Shown piece after piece: positions 24,247-33,402 of a stretch of 58,213 bases of DNA. The stretch's first letter is position 1. Each line of letters opens with the position of its first letter. Made by a program: the position numbers and the translations under genes. Under the pieces are notes generated by a model. It was not told the origin of the DNA. It did not search any database and saw only the letters and a list, made by a program, of their open reading frames with translations. The stretch comes from Chloroflexota bacterium (lineage in GTDB: Bacteria > Chloroflexota > Anaerolineae > UBA2200): the NCBI GenBank assembly GCA_030607875.1, contig JAUWJD010000019.1:1-58213 (forward strand). Reading direction: 5' to 3'.

Positions 24247-26050
24247 TGGCGATCTCTTTCTCCAGTTCGATATCCAGGCGGGTCTGCAGGTCGTGGATGC
24301 GGCGGTAGATGCCATCCTGCTGCATCAGTTCAGCGTGAGCGCCCATCTGTACAACTTTGCCCTTGTCAAAGACCAGAATCAGGTCAGCGTTCATCACGCT
24401 CTGAATGCGGTGGGCGATGATAAAGGTGGTGCGCCCCTTCATCAGGCCCTGCAAAGCCTGGCGGATCAAGTGCTCGGTTTCGGTGTCCACCGACGAAGTA
24501 GAGTCGTCGAGGATCAGAATACGCGGGTCCTTGAGCAGGGTACGCGCGATGGCTACACGCTGTTTCTGGCCTCCGGAGAGCATCACCCCGCGTTCGCCCA
24601 CTAGCGTGTCATAGCCCTGGGGAAACTCGATGATGTCCTGGTGGATCGCGGCTGCCTTTGCTGCTGCCTCAATCTCAGCGTCGGACACTTCCCGCCGCAC
24701 GCCGTAGGTCATGTTCTCTCGGATAGTGCGCGAGAACAGAAAGGGCTCCTGCTCGACAATGCCGATCTGTTGCCGTAGGAAGCTGCGCGGGTAGTGGTTC
24801 AGCTCCACCCCATCCAGGGTCAAGCTGCCGTCGCTGTATTCGTAAAAGCGCGGCAACAGGTTGACCAGGGTGGTCTTGCCAGAGCCGGTCGAACCGAGCA
24901 AGGCAATGGCCTGCCCTGGCTTGCAGCGGAAGCAGACACTATCCAGCGCCCGGTAGCCAGAGGGATAGACGAAACCAACCTCGTCAAAAACGATCTCTCC
25001 GCGCACATCGCCATCCGGCCGACAAGTGCCTGCGGCCAATGGCTCGCGCTTTTCGCCGATCACTTTGGCCACGCGTTGGTATGAGACCAGGCCGCTGGAC
25101 ATCTGGACGATGAACCGCCCCAGGTTGCGCATCGGCCATATAACCCAGATGAGCAGACCGGTATAGGCCAGATAGGTACCTATGGAGATCGTGCCGTTCA
25201 TGGTCATCAGCGCGCCGGTGGAGACACCGACCAGCATCTGGGCGCCACAGAGCACGTCGGACAGGGGCCAATACAGTGAATGCAGTTTCATAAAGCGCTT
25301 GCCGCGCTCGAACTTTTCCCAGTTGTCCCGCTCAAACTTCTCCCGTTCAAACTCCTGGCGCGCAAAGGCTTTGACCACCCGTACCCCGGGCAGATTCTCC
25401 TGGAGGGTAGTGGACAGAATGGCCTCCTGCTCTTGCATGGCTTCGTAAGCCTTGGAGACCTTTCGGAAAAAGAAGAGCGACATGACCACTAGCACCGGCA
25501 CGACGACAATCGAGGTCAGCGCCAGGCGGACGTTCAAACGCAGCAGTGCGATCACGCTGACTCCAAACAACGAGAGTATGCGCCCCACGCCGATGGCCTG
25601 ATCGGCAAAGAAGCGGCGCACTGCATCAACATCGGAGGTACAACGCTCGAGCAGTTCGCCGGTCGGCGTGCGGTCGTGATAGGTGAACGACAGACGCTGG
25701 ATGTGGTCAAAGAGGTAGTCGCGCAGGCGCAGAGTGATCCCCTCGGCCGTCCGCGCTGCCAGGCTGCGACTGAGGAAAGTAAAAGTGCCTTCAAAGAGTG
25801 CCAGCCCGACAAAGGCCAAGGCGATGCGCGGCACGATGTGCGCCATGTTGTCCTGGCCCAGAATGCCATCCACAAAGTAGCGCAGCAGCAAGAAAGTAGC
25901 CACCTTGGAAGTCGCGGCCAGTGCCAGGCCGAGCGTGGCCCCAAGGTAGGTGAGCCGAAAGCCGGTCATCAACCGCCACAGGCCCAGCAGCCGGTTGGGG
26001 GTGACCGCGTTCTTCAGATCGTATTCGCTTGTTGTGGCAGAGAGAGACAT
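24230..26050 (-). CDS. Heterodimeric ABC exporter half-transporter (degenerate NBD)
   Basis: This is the 606-residue first gene of the exporter pair. It has a transmembrane domain (about 1-330) and an NBD with Walker A GSTGSGKTT, signature LSGGQKQR and Walker B ILILDDSTS. In the Walker B the usual catalytic Glu is Asp, the hallmark of the non-hydrolysing site in heterodimeric exporters. The partner gene keeps the Glu but has LSVGQ in place of LSGGQ. The start ATG has GAGG about 10 nt upstream. The transported substrate is not shown by the neighbours. Confidence 0.9.
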   Translation of the reverse strand: MSLSATTSEYDLKNAVTPNRLLGLWRLMTGFRLTYLGATLGLALAATSKVATFLLLRYFVDGILGQDNMAHIVPRIALAFVGLALFEGTFTFLSRSLAARTAEGITLRLRDYLFDHIQRLSFTYHDRTPTGELLERCTSDVDAVRRFFADQAIGVGRILSLFGVSVIALLRLNVRLALTSIVVVPVLVVMSLFFFRKVSKAYEAMQEQEAILSTTLQENLPGVRVVKAFARQEFEREKFERDNWEKFERGKRFMKLHSLYWPLSDVLCGAQMLVGVSTGALMTMNGTISIGTYLAYTGLLIWVIWPMRNLGRFIVQMSSGLVSYQRVAKVIGEKREPLAAGTCRPDGDVRGEIVFDEVGFVYPSGYRALDSVCFRCKPGQAIALLGSTGSGKTTLVNLLPRFYEYSDGSLTLDGVELNHYPRSFLRQQIGIVEQEPFLFSRTIRENMTYGVRREVSDAEIEAAAKAAAIHQDIIEFPQGYDTLVGERGVMLSGGQKQRVAIARTLLKDPRILILDDSTSSVDTETEHLIRQALQGLMKGRTTFIIAHRIQSVMNADLILVFDKGKVVQMGAHAELMQQDGIYRRIHDLQTRLDIELEKEIASVQLL

Positions 26051-26280
26051 GGTGAATGAACCTCAAGCAGGGTTGACGGTTGCAGTGACCGGGTGCCAGT
26101 TGAGCGGATCGGCGGATTTACGCCGTGTGAATACAAACCAACTTTTTATTTTACTACCGTAACGGCCTTTGCGCCAAACCCAGCTCTTTGCCCGGACGTG
26201 GGGCGCGGTGGCGTATTGCCGCATCCGCTCCACAAGCGTAGATCAAAGCTAGTCGCGTGGATTCCGTGTAATCCGTGAGA

Positions 26281-26324
26281 AATCCGTGTCGTGTGATCTC
26301 GTGGGAAGGGTCACGACACGGATT
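26281..26324. repeat. 13-bp perfect inverted repeat
   Basis: AATCCGTGTCGTG (26281-26293) is mirrored by CACGACACGGATT (26312-26324). Around it CCGTG recurs several times (26264-26290) and a GTACGCGCGTAC palindrome follows. It lies in the 414-bp gap between the ABC exporter start and the glycerophosphodiesterase end, with no T-run. It may act as a weak terminator or be a repeat relic. Confidence 0.5.
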
Positions 26325-26464
26325 CGGTACGCGCGTACGCGCATGCACGGATTTGTGGAGAAGGAGAGCTTGGCGCTGTGTTCTCAGTGAACAGCACCGA
26401 TTGCCTGGGCATCGTCCGCATGCCCAGAGCGGGCCAGGCATCTCACGTGTGCGGGGACGCCCGA

Positions 26465-27316
26465 CTAGACAGGTCGACTGCGTTTCAGGGCTCGGACCGT
26501 GGCAGCCGGATTGTCGGTCAGCACCGCGTCGCAGCGCAGCGCGCGGTAGAGCCACAGGCGTGAATCGGGTGTCGGATCGAGCGGCGCCACGAGCTGTCCG
26601 GCGCGGTGCGCAAGCCACACGTACAGTGGGTTGACTAGCAGCATGGGCCACAGTGGCCCCTGAAGCTGTACCCCGCGCAGTGGCCAGGCTCGGAACAGGG
26701 CGATCCAGCCTATGGGGATGTCCGGCGCGATGGCCTGCACTGCCTGAAGACGGGGCAGGGAGAAGGACAGCACTATTGTGCGCTGGCGGACACCGCTCTC
26801 GTCCAGTTCACTTGCCAACTGGCGGCAGACGTCTGCTTCCAGGAAGCGGTCAGTCTTGAGTTCCAAGGCCACGGCTACGTCTGCGGGCAGGATGGCGGTC
26901 AACTCGGCCAGTGTGGGCACGGTTTCGGCCTGGAACTCGGGGCGGCCGTAGGACGCGCTGAGCGCCTTGATCTCGCGCAGCGTTTTCTCTGCCACTGCGC
27001 CGTGGCTGTCAGTGGTGCGGTCCACGGTCCCGTCGTGGATGCAGACGAATACGCCATCAGCGGTGAGGTGCAGGTCAGTCTCGAGGATGTCAGCGCCATC
27101 GGCCAGGGCCTGGCGGAAGGCGGCCAGGGTGTTCTCCGGGCAGGCCACGCGGTTGCCGCGATGGGCCATGACGTAGGGTTTGGACTTGCCAGGGAGGCTC
27201 AGGAAGTCAGCCCTGTCTGACGACGGACAGGATGCCTCGGTCCTGTCATCCCCTCGGTCCTGTCGTCCCGAGACAGGGCGAGACAGGGCAAGCACGGATT
27301 GAGCAGATGTTGTCAT
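26465..27316 (-). CDS. Glycerophosphodiester phosphodiesterase
   Basis: The 283-residue protein contains the full GDPD pattern: AHRGNRVACPENTL (His52, Arg53, Glu61), ETDLHLTADG (Glu79, Asp81) and CIHDGTVDRTTD (His94). It cleaves glycerophosphodiesters from phospholipid turnover to glycerol-3-phosphate and an alcohol, with a divalent metal. No signal peptide is visible, so it is probably cytosolic. The start overlaps the GNAT stop by ATGA, implying coupling. The first ~45 residues before MAHRG are low-complexity and encoded by a short repeated stretch (CGGTCCTGTC twice near 27240), so the functional start could be later. It fits the nearby phosphorus-scavenging genes. Confidence 0.88.
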   Translation of the reverse strand: MTTSAQSVLALSRPVSGRQDRGDDRTEASCPSSDRADFLSLPGKSKPYVMAHRGNRVACPENTLAAFRQALADGADILETDLHLTADGVFVCIHDGTVDRTTDSHGAVAEKTLREIKALSASYGRPEFQAETVPTLAELTAILPADVAVALELKTDRFLEADVCRQLASELDESGVRQRTIVLSFSLPRLQAVQAIAPDIPIGWIALFRAWPLRGVQLQGPLWPMLLVNPLYVWLAHRAGQLVAPLDPTPDSRLWLYRALRCDAVLTDNPAATVRALKRSRPV

Positions 27317-27795
27317 GGGTCTTGTCCTCGTTGCGTATGGGTATTCGGTGTAGGTACTGGAGTAGCTCGCATCTGGTAGTGCGTCTCCGTCTCGCCTGTG
27401 GTGACGAATCCGAGGCGTTCGTACAGCCTGCGGGCAGGGTTGACTTTGAGCACTTGCAGGGCGACCGGCATGCCCTTACGATGTGCTTCCCTCAGAACGG
27501 ACTGGATGATAGATGTCCCGATGCCTCTGCCCTGATACTCGGGTAGCACTTTGAGTATACTCAGAAACACATCCTCTTCGCGTTCCACCTGGCATACGAC
27601 GCCGACGTCTTGGCCCTCAGAGACGATCACCTGGCAGGCGTCAGGATGAAAGTGCTGACGAAAGTGCTGTCGCTGCCATTCCTCGTCCCACTTGCCGTAG
27701 GTTTGCTCGACGTACTCTTTCAGGCTAGCGCGATGCAGGTGATAGAGAAAGTCGGCGTCTTCCCACGTGGCCGGTCTGAGCGTTATGCTGTGCAT
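27313..27795 (-). CDS. GNAT-family N-acetyltransferase
   Basis: The 160-residue single-domain protein has the acetyl-CoA pyrophosphate loop QGRGIG, the following helix TSIIQSVLREAHRKG, and the late strand VNPARRLYERLGFV typical of GNAT enzymes. The acceptor is unknown. It is the first gene of a two-gene unit with the glycerophosphodiesterase (4-bp overlap). Confidence 0.85.
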   Translation of the reverse strand: MHSITLRPATWEDADFLYHLHRASLKEYVEQTYGKWDEEWQRQHFRQHFHPDACQVIVSEGQDVGVVCQVEREEDVFLSILKVLPEYQGRGIGTSIIQSVLREAHRKGMPVALQVLKVNPARRLYERLGFVTTGETETHYQMRATPVPTPNTHTQRGQDP

Positions 27796-27840
27796 GCTGC
27801 TATTGTAGCACCGTGGAGCTGACAGGGGAAATGGATGCCC

Positions 27841-28578
27841 TCAAGTGGGACGGGGCGGGGGGAGGTGTGCTGGTTTTACAGCGCGTATGTTTAGGAAGCC
27901 TGGTTCTCTGCACAGCTTTTCGTATCTTTCTGGATCTTGCTGTCGGAATTGCTCTGTGGGCAGTGGCTCCAGGAAACGTTCGAGCACGAAACCTGCCTGC
28001 AGAAGCGGGTTGATCACGGCACCCAGCGGCCGCCGGTAGAACGGCATGCGCACTGGTGTGCCAAAGCCTTTCCACGTATAGTGAACGAGTTCGGTATCAA
28101 AGTAGTTCGCCTCGGGGTACAGCAGGTAATCAGCCAGAGGATGGCCTACAGAGAATACCAGGTGCCCAGGCCGCCGCAGCACTCTGTGGAACTCGCGGAA
28201 CACTTGGTCCCAATCTCGGACATAGTCTAACGCCAACGCGCTCAGCACCAGGTCAAAGGAGCCATCGGCAAAGTGCAGCGGCTGGGCCAAGTCGGCCTGG
28301 ACGACGCGGGCTTTGGCTCCGAGCCTCTGCTTGGCCAAGTGCACCATCTTTGGGCTGACGTCCAGGGCCACCACCTCAGCGCCGTGGTCGGCGAGCCACT
28401 CGGCGTACACCCCGGGTCCGCAGCCGGCGGCCAGGACTCGCTTGCCCGCCACTTCGGGCAGCAGGGACAGCGTCGCCGGGCGTTCGTAGTAGGCGTTGTG
28501 CGGCTTGGTATCGACTCGCGCGGCGTAGGCTTCGGCGAGGGCTTCGTAGGCATCTAGAGCAATCGGCTTTTCGCTAAT
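27841..28578 (-). CDS. Class I SAM-dependent methyltransferase (probable ATT start)
   Basis: Motif I VLAAGCGPGVYAEW, Asp in VVALDVSPKM and the VQADLAQPLHFADGSFDLV region identify a Methyltransf_11-type enzyme. The frame extends back to 28653, but that region is a perfect 15-bp hairpin and has no ribosome binding site. AGGAG is found 6 nt before an ATT at 28578 (ISEKPIALDAYEALAEAYA), where family homology seems to begin, so a non-canonical ATT start is proposed. The substrate is unknown; the end (PAHLPPPRPT) is Pro-rich. Confidence 0.8.
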   Translation of the reverse strand: MSEKPIALDAYEALAEAYAARVDTKPHNAYYERPATLSLLPEVAGKRVLAAGCGPGVYAEWLADHGAEVVALDVSPKMVHLAKQRLGAKARVVQADLAQPLHFADGSFDLVLSALALDYVRDWDQVFREFHRVLRRPGHLVFSVGHPLADYLLYPEANYFDTELVHYTWKGFGTPVRMPFYRRPLGAVINPLLQAGFVLERFLEPLPTEQFRQQDPERYEKLCREPGFLNIRAVKPAHLPPPRPT

Positions 28579-28625
28579 TGTCGACTCCTGGCGATGCTCG
28601 AAGGATAGTTGTTTCCACGGAATGG

Positions 28626-28663
28626 CCAGCGGCCAGTGCTCACGATGTAGCACTGGCCGCTGG
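28626..28663 (-). terminator. Perfect 15-bp hairpin after the 5'-nucleotidase gene
   Basis: CCAGCGGCCAGTGCT (28626-28640) and its exact complement (28649-28663) flank an 8-nt loop, 35 bp after the 5'-nucleotidase stop. There is no strong T-run on the minus strand, so it could end transcription weakly or protect the 3' end of the transcript. Confidence 0.6.
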
Positions 28664-28697
28664 TAGTGCAGAGCTCAAGGGGTTTTCCCTGTTGTGT

Positions 28698-31600
28698 TTA
28701 CGGGCTGATGGCCTGGTTCACAATACAGGGCAAGTACATCATGTACACCGGGATCTCGGTAGCCCGCGGTTGATCGTCGATCAAGGGATCAATGGGGCTA
28801 TCCACGGATGTGTTCTGAGCCTTTGTCCAGTCGATGACCGGCTGTCTCCACTGGATACCGGTGTCATAGGCCTCGGGATCCTGCGTTTCGAACAGATAGC
28901 CATCGCCTCCAGCATACATAAAGTCGTTGACTAGTACGTGGTAGATCGCGTCCATGTCCAACGGCGAACTGTCGGGAAGCGTTACCGAATCAACGATGGT
29001 CTGTTCACCCACCGTGTGGTAGGTGTAAGTGAAGCCAGCGACGGCACCGCCGCAGCACTCGAGGTTCTCGACCAGTTGGGCGCCGGTGATGGCACAGTCG
29101 ACGATGCGGTTCTCGAAAGGCAGCACGCCGACGATGTCGCCGACGGTGATGTCTCCGGCGTCGATGTCAGCGCGGAAGCCGCCCCAGTTGGAGATGGCAA
29201 AGTCAGCGGTACCATAGGCCCACAGCCAAGAGTCGAGGACGTAGTTGACCTGTGTCCAAGAGCGCCTGGGCAGGCCTGTTTCGGTGTAGCCGACGACCTC
29301 GCCCATGACGGCGTCGGCCTCATCCTGCCAGTAGTCCACAATGGCCTCGATCTCAGGATCGGGGGTGACGGGGTTGCCCTCGTCAGTAATGTACTCATTG
29401 AGGATCACCTCGTGGACATAGGCAAGCACCTCATGGGTCGTCGGATGTAGGTACAGCTCCGTCTTGCCATAGGCACGCCAGGCCCAGTGGGATTCGATGA
29501 TCAGGGTGCCGTTGACCTCCTCCACGACGGTATCGTGGCAGTGGCCGCCCTGCATCACGGCGATGTCGAGGTCGCTGACCGCTTCGGCCAAGGGCGCCAG
29601 TTCACTGGAACAGACATGGCCGACGACGATGATCAGGTCAGCGCCTTCGGCGCGCATGTTGGGCACCTCGCGGCGCAGGGCCTCCTCATAGTCTCCGAAG
29701 GTGAGGTCGGTGATGTTCTTGGGATGGGTGGTCCACGGGGTGCTGGTGGTAGTGAGGCCAACGAGTCCCACGTCCACGCCGTTGACTTCCTTGATGATGT
29801 AAGGCGTGGCAAAGTCGGCCAGGGTGGTGGTGTCGGTGTAGTAGATGTTGGCCGAGAGGAAGGGGAAGTCAGCCTCAGCGATGCGCTGGTTGAGGACGTC
29901 ACGGCCAAAGTCGAACTCGTGATTGCCGATGACAGAAACGTCATAGCCCATGGCGTTCATGACCTCGACGACAGGCTCGCCCTCGAACCAGGTGGAGATA
30001 GATGGGCCAGTCCAGTTATCACCGCTGCTGAGCAGGAGGAAGCTGTCCGGGGCATCGGGGTCATAGCCCTCGATCTCGCGGAAGCGGCTCATGAGGTTGG
30101 CCACGCCACCCTCGGTGATGGGCGATCCGTAGGCCATGTAGGGCTGCAGCCAGCCATGCTCATCGTTGGTGTGCAGGATGGTCACCTCGTCCAGCTTGAC
30201 GATGCGTCCCTCTACTGCGGGGCTCACTGGGGAATTGATCGCGATGTACTCGGCCACTGCGTCGGCCAGCACCGCACCAGAGTCATAGGGGTCAATGGCG
30301 TTGTCGGCAAACACATCGTAGCCATCGCCACCGCCGCGCATAAAGTCGTTGGAGGTGAGCTTGTAGACTGCCTCTGGGTCGATGGGGTCATAGCCGCCGG
30401 TCGCGTTCTTGACCTCCACACTGACTATGCGCGAGCCCACCTCTAGGCCCGGAACAAAGACGTACGTCAGTCCACCAACCTGCGGGAAGCGGCCACTCTG
30501 ATCCTCGTAGCGGCTGACGCCGTTCTCCAGAGCGGCCCATACATCGGCTCCAGTGAGACCGAAGGTGGCAATCTGGTTGTCAAAGGGCAGCACCTCCAGC
30601 ACCTGGCCCATGGTCACGTCGCCAGGGGGGATGCTGGCCCGGATGCCGCCGCCGTTGGTGATGCAGATCTGGGTGTTTTCGCCAGCCGTTTCCCACAGCA
30701 TGGCGTCGCAGATCAGGTTACCCAGGTTGGTCTCCTGGCTGCGCACCAAGGCTCGCGTGCCCTCCAGGAGCACTGCTGACTGGCCGATGACGGTGTTCCT
30801 CAGGTCCTCGATGGGCTCGGCGAATGTGGCCACGTCAGCGGCGATGGTGGGATCCTCGGCAAAGCTCTCGTCGATGAAGATGGGCTCGCCAGAGTAGCTT
30901 ACTACCTTGCCATCACCGGTGAAGGTGACGTCGATGCGGCCCAAGTACTTGCCCCACTCGTGGGCGCTGACGATCAGCACCGTGTCACCAGCAGGAGAAG
31001 TAACTTCCGTGGGATAGGGCCCTGCGGCCCCCTCCATACTGCCCAGCAGGGTGTGGGAGTGGCCGCCGACGATAACGTCGATGCCGTCCACTGCTGCCGC
31101 CAGGGCCTGGTCTGCGTTGTAACCACAGTGGCTCAGGGCGACAATCTTGTTGATCCCCAGTCCCTCCAGCTCGGCCACGGTTGCCTGGGCCGATGCGACA
31201 CTGTCGTTGAAGACAACATCGGGCCCGGGATTGGAGATGAAGGACGTCTCCTCGGTAGTGAGGCCAAAGACGCCAATCTGCTCGCCAGACACGTCCAGGA
31301 CGGTGTAGGCTGGGATGAGCCCGGCCAGAGTGGGCTCGGCAGAAGCGTCTATGTTGGCGCTCAACACCGGGAAATCGGTCATGGTGATAAAAGTGGCTAA
31401 CGTAGCTGGGCCGGCGTCGAACTCGTGGTTGCCCACGGCCATGGCCTGGTAACCCAGAGCGTTCATGAAGTATGCCTCTTCTTCGCCTTGCCACACGTTG
31501 AAGAAGAGGGTTCCTTGAAAGGCATCGCCGGCGTCTACCAGGATGACGTTGCCGCCCTCAGCCTTGACCTGCTGAATGGCGGTGTAGCGCCGCGCCACGC

Positions 31601-31787
31601 CACCCTGCAGGACATCCCCCCACGGCTGGAAGGATTCCAGGTGGGCGTGGGTATCGTTGGTGTGCAGGATGGTGATCTGTGTCTGCACATTGGCTTCGCC
31701 ACGTGCGGTCAGTGCGGCATTGGACAGGACCACCAGCGTGGCCAAAACGAGCAAAACACAAAGTCTTCTTCTGTTTGAGCGTAACAC
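28698..31787 (-). CDS. Exported protein with two complete 5'-nucleotidase domains
   Basis: A GTG start is supported by AAAGGAGG 7 nt upstream. The 1029-residue protein has a signal peptide (about 1-30). It contains two full metallophosphatase/5'-nucleotidase units in tandem: ITILHTNDTHAHLE, VDAGDAFQG, VGNHEFD, then NGGGIRASIPPGD with VLPFDN; and, from about residue 534, VTILHTNDEHGW, SSGDNW, IGNHEFDFG and NWGGFRADIDAGD with VLPFEN. Each unit normally removes phosphate from extracellular nucleotides or UDP-sugars using two metals. In the second unit GHVCSSEL replaces the usual GH(S/C)G-type loop. It ends VYMMYLPCIVNQAISP, a tail like that of the small exported protein at 8192. It lies beside PhnE/PhnC and fits phosphorus scavenging. 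Confidence 0.93.
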   Translation of the reverse strand: MLRSNRRRLCVLLVLATLVVLSNAALTARGEANVQTQITILHTNDTHAHLESFQPWGDVLQGGVARRYTAIQQVKAEGGNVILVDAGDAFQGTLFFNVWQGEEEAYFMNALGYQAMAVGNHEFDAGPATLATFITMTDFPVLSANIDASAEPTLAGLIPAYTVLDVSGEQIGVFGLTTEETSFISNPGPDVVFNDSVASAQATVAELEGLGINKIVALSHCGYNADQALAAAVDGIDVIVGGHSHTLLGSMEGAAGPYPTEVTSPAGDTVLIVSAHEWGKYLGRIDVTFTGDGKVVSYSGEPIFIDESFAEDPTIAADVATFAEPIEDLRNTVIGQSAVLLEGTRALVRSQETNLGNLICDAMLWETAGENTQICITNGGGIRASIPPGDVTMGQVLEVLPFDNQIATFGLTGADVWAALENGVSRYEDQSGRFPQVGGLTYVFVPGLEVGSRIVSVEVKNATGGYDPIDPEAVYKLTSNDFMRGGGDGYDVFADNAIDPYDSGAVLADAVAEYIAINSPVSPAVEGRIVKLDEVTILHTNDEHGWLQPYMAYGSPITEGGVANLMSRFREIEGYDPDAPDSFLLLSSGDNWTGPSISTWFEGEPVVEVMNAMGYDVSVIGNHEFDFGRDVLNQRIAEADFPFLSANIYYTDTTTLADFATPYIIKEVNGVDVGLVGLTTTSTPWTTHPKNITDLTFGDYEEALRREVPNMRAEGADLIIVVGHVCSSELAPLAEAVSDLDIAVMQGGHCHDTVVEEVNGTLIIESHWAWRAYGKTELYLHPTTHEVLAYVHEVILNEYITDEGNPVTPDPEIEAIVDYWQDEADAVMGEVVGYTETGLPRRSWTQVNYVLDSWLWAYGTADFAISNWGGFRADIDAGDITVGDIVGVLPFENRIVDCAITGAQLVENLECCGGAVAGFTYTYHTVGEQTIVDSVTLPDSSPLDMDAIYHVLVNDFMYAGGDGYLFETQDPEAYDTGIQWRQPVIDWTKAQNTSVDSPIDPLIDDQPRATEIPVYMMYLPCIVNQAISP

Positions 31788-32007
31788 TTTGTTCCTCCTT
31801 TGGAACTTTCTCTTACACTGAGTATGGTGTCAAGTCTGTGGAGTCGTCCTGAGCCTATAGGAATTGCGTGTCAACAAGCGATCGGCATCACCTCCTTTGC
31901 CAGCATTGATTCGAACTCACACTTTCGCCTTGCGTGCTGCGCGCGGCCAACGGTTGGCTCCTCTCAAGCTCAAGACGCTACCTTGGGCCTGTGGAGTGCC
32001 AACGACG

Positions 32008-33393
32008 CTATATCACGGCCTCTCGGACCTTTGCGCTTACATAATCCATGATGGCCACCACAACGGCGATGGCCCACACTGCCGCACCGGCGTCCTTGTA
32101 CCTCAACAGGCGGATCCACTGCTGCAGCAGGAAACCAATGCCACCGCCACCGACAAAGCCAATGATGGTGGACATGCGCACGTTGATGTCCCAGCGGTAG
32201 ATGGTAAAGGCCAGGTACGGGGGTACGATCTGGGGGATGACGGCGTACGCGATCATTTGCCACAGGTTGGCTCCCGTAGCATTGACGGCCTCAATCGGCC
32301 CAGGGTCGATGGATTCCACCGCCTCGGAATACAGCTTACCCAGAGCGGCGATGGAGTGTACCGCCAGAGCCAGCACGCCAGCGAATGGGCCCAGGCCAAC
32401 CCAGACCACGAAAATGATGGCCATAATCAGTGGCTCGATGGATCGCAGGATGTTGAGTACAGTGCGCGTCGCATAGTACATGGCCATGCCCGCTGGGTTG
32501 CCGCCCATGATATTGCGGGCGGCCATGAAGCTCAGTGGAACAGCGACGAAAATACCCAGAGTGGTAGCCATCAGCGCCAGGAAGATCGTCTCGGTCATCT
32601 TTTCCAGCACCAGGTGGAAGGTCTCGCTGAGGTGGGGCGAGCCCACTTCATGCTGGACGCGGGCTTCGATATGGTATGGCCGAGGGCCTTTGCCCCTGGC
32701 TTCAGGCATCGGCTCTGTAGCAATGATCACCATGCGCCGGATGTTGCCCTGATCGTCTGTGTAAAAGGTAATGTAGCGACCTTCCTGACGAACGCGCCAC
32801 TCCATGCCAATCTCGTCCACCCACCACAGGCTGCCGAACGTATCGGGCCGGAAGTTGCGGCCCTCGACAACAAAGCGCCCCTCCAACGGATCGCCGCAAG
32901 TTGAATTGCTGATCAGCATGAGGTGCGGCCCTTCCGCCGGTGGCGCTTCCTTGGCAGGCGGATCCTCGGAGCAGGGAATCTGCACGGCCACGCGTCCCAC
33001 CTCAGTCTCGATATCGCGTTCCAACAGCCTGGGCTTCAGGAGACTGGTGACCAGTGGCTTGATGTCCCCCACATCCTCGACCAGGCGGTCCAGCCTGATG
33101 CCCGTAGCGCTCCAACCCATGGTGTATATCACCAGCGCCAGGGCCACAATGCCCACAACTGCCGGCGCCCGTTTCTCTTGTGCCAACTGGTAGGCGTCCC
33201 AGATATTCCACAACCAGAACACGAGGATGCCTGCGTAGAGCCTAGTTTCGCCCTTCCATGCGATGAGAGGCACGAGCAGGATCACGGCAACAAAGAACAT
33301 GAATCCGCGGGTCATCTGCCCGTTGTACACCTGACCCAAACCGGGGATAATGGATAGCAATGCACTGAGAATGGGTGATCTCTTCTTCTTCAT
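32008..33393 (-). CDS. phnE: PhnE-type phosphonate/phosphate ABC permease with extra N-terminal membrane and external domains
   Basis: The 461-residue protein is far longer than usual PhnE (about 260-290). Residues 1-80 resemble a TM2/PGLGQ-type membrane module (LLSIIPGLGQVYNGQMTRGF). Residues about 105-245 form a soluble, Cys-containing insert (ISNSTCGDPLEGRFVVEGRN) that looks like an Ig/IPT-type beta domain. The C-terminal half is the permease core, with FLALMATTLGIFVAVPLSF, the EAA-like region EAVNATGANLWQMIAYAVIP and FVGGGGIGFLLQQ. It starts 10 bp after phnC stops (GGGAG before the ATG), so the two are one operon. No PhnD binding protein is nearby; the insert might take over part of that role (inference). 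Confidence 0.88.
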   Translation of the reverse strand: MKKKRSPILSALLSIIPGLGQVYNGQMTRGFMFFVAVILLVPLIAWKGETRLYAGILVFWLWNIWDAYQLAQEKRAPAVVGIVALALVIYTMGWSATGIRLDRLVEDVGDIKPLVTSLLKPRLLERDIETEVGRVAVQIPCSEDPPAKEAPPAEGPHLMLISNSTCGDPLEGRFVVEGRNFRPDTFGSLWWVDEIGMEWRVRQEGRYITFYTDDQGNIRRMVIIATEPMPEARGKGPRPYHIEARVQHEVGSPHLSETFHLVLEKMTETIFLALMATTLGIFVAVPLSFMAARNIMGGNPAGMAMYYATRTVLNILRSIEPLIMAIIFVVWVGLGPFAGVLALAVHSIAALGKLYSEAVESIDPGPIEAVNATGANLWQMIAYAVIPQIVPPYLAFTIYRWDINVRMSTIIGFVGGGGIGFLLQQWIRLLRYKDAGAAVWAIAVVVAIMDYVSAKVREAVI

Positions 33394-33402
33394 TTTCGCT
33401 CC

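Noticed and set aside
29487..30446. Plus-strand 319-residue frame opposite the 5'-nucleotidase
   Set aside because: Antisense of conserved catalytic regions; no ribosome binding site or family motif.
31864..32904. Plus-strand 346-residue frame opposite phnE
   Set aside because: His/Gln/Asp-rich antisense shadow of a well-supported permease gene.
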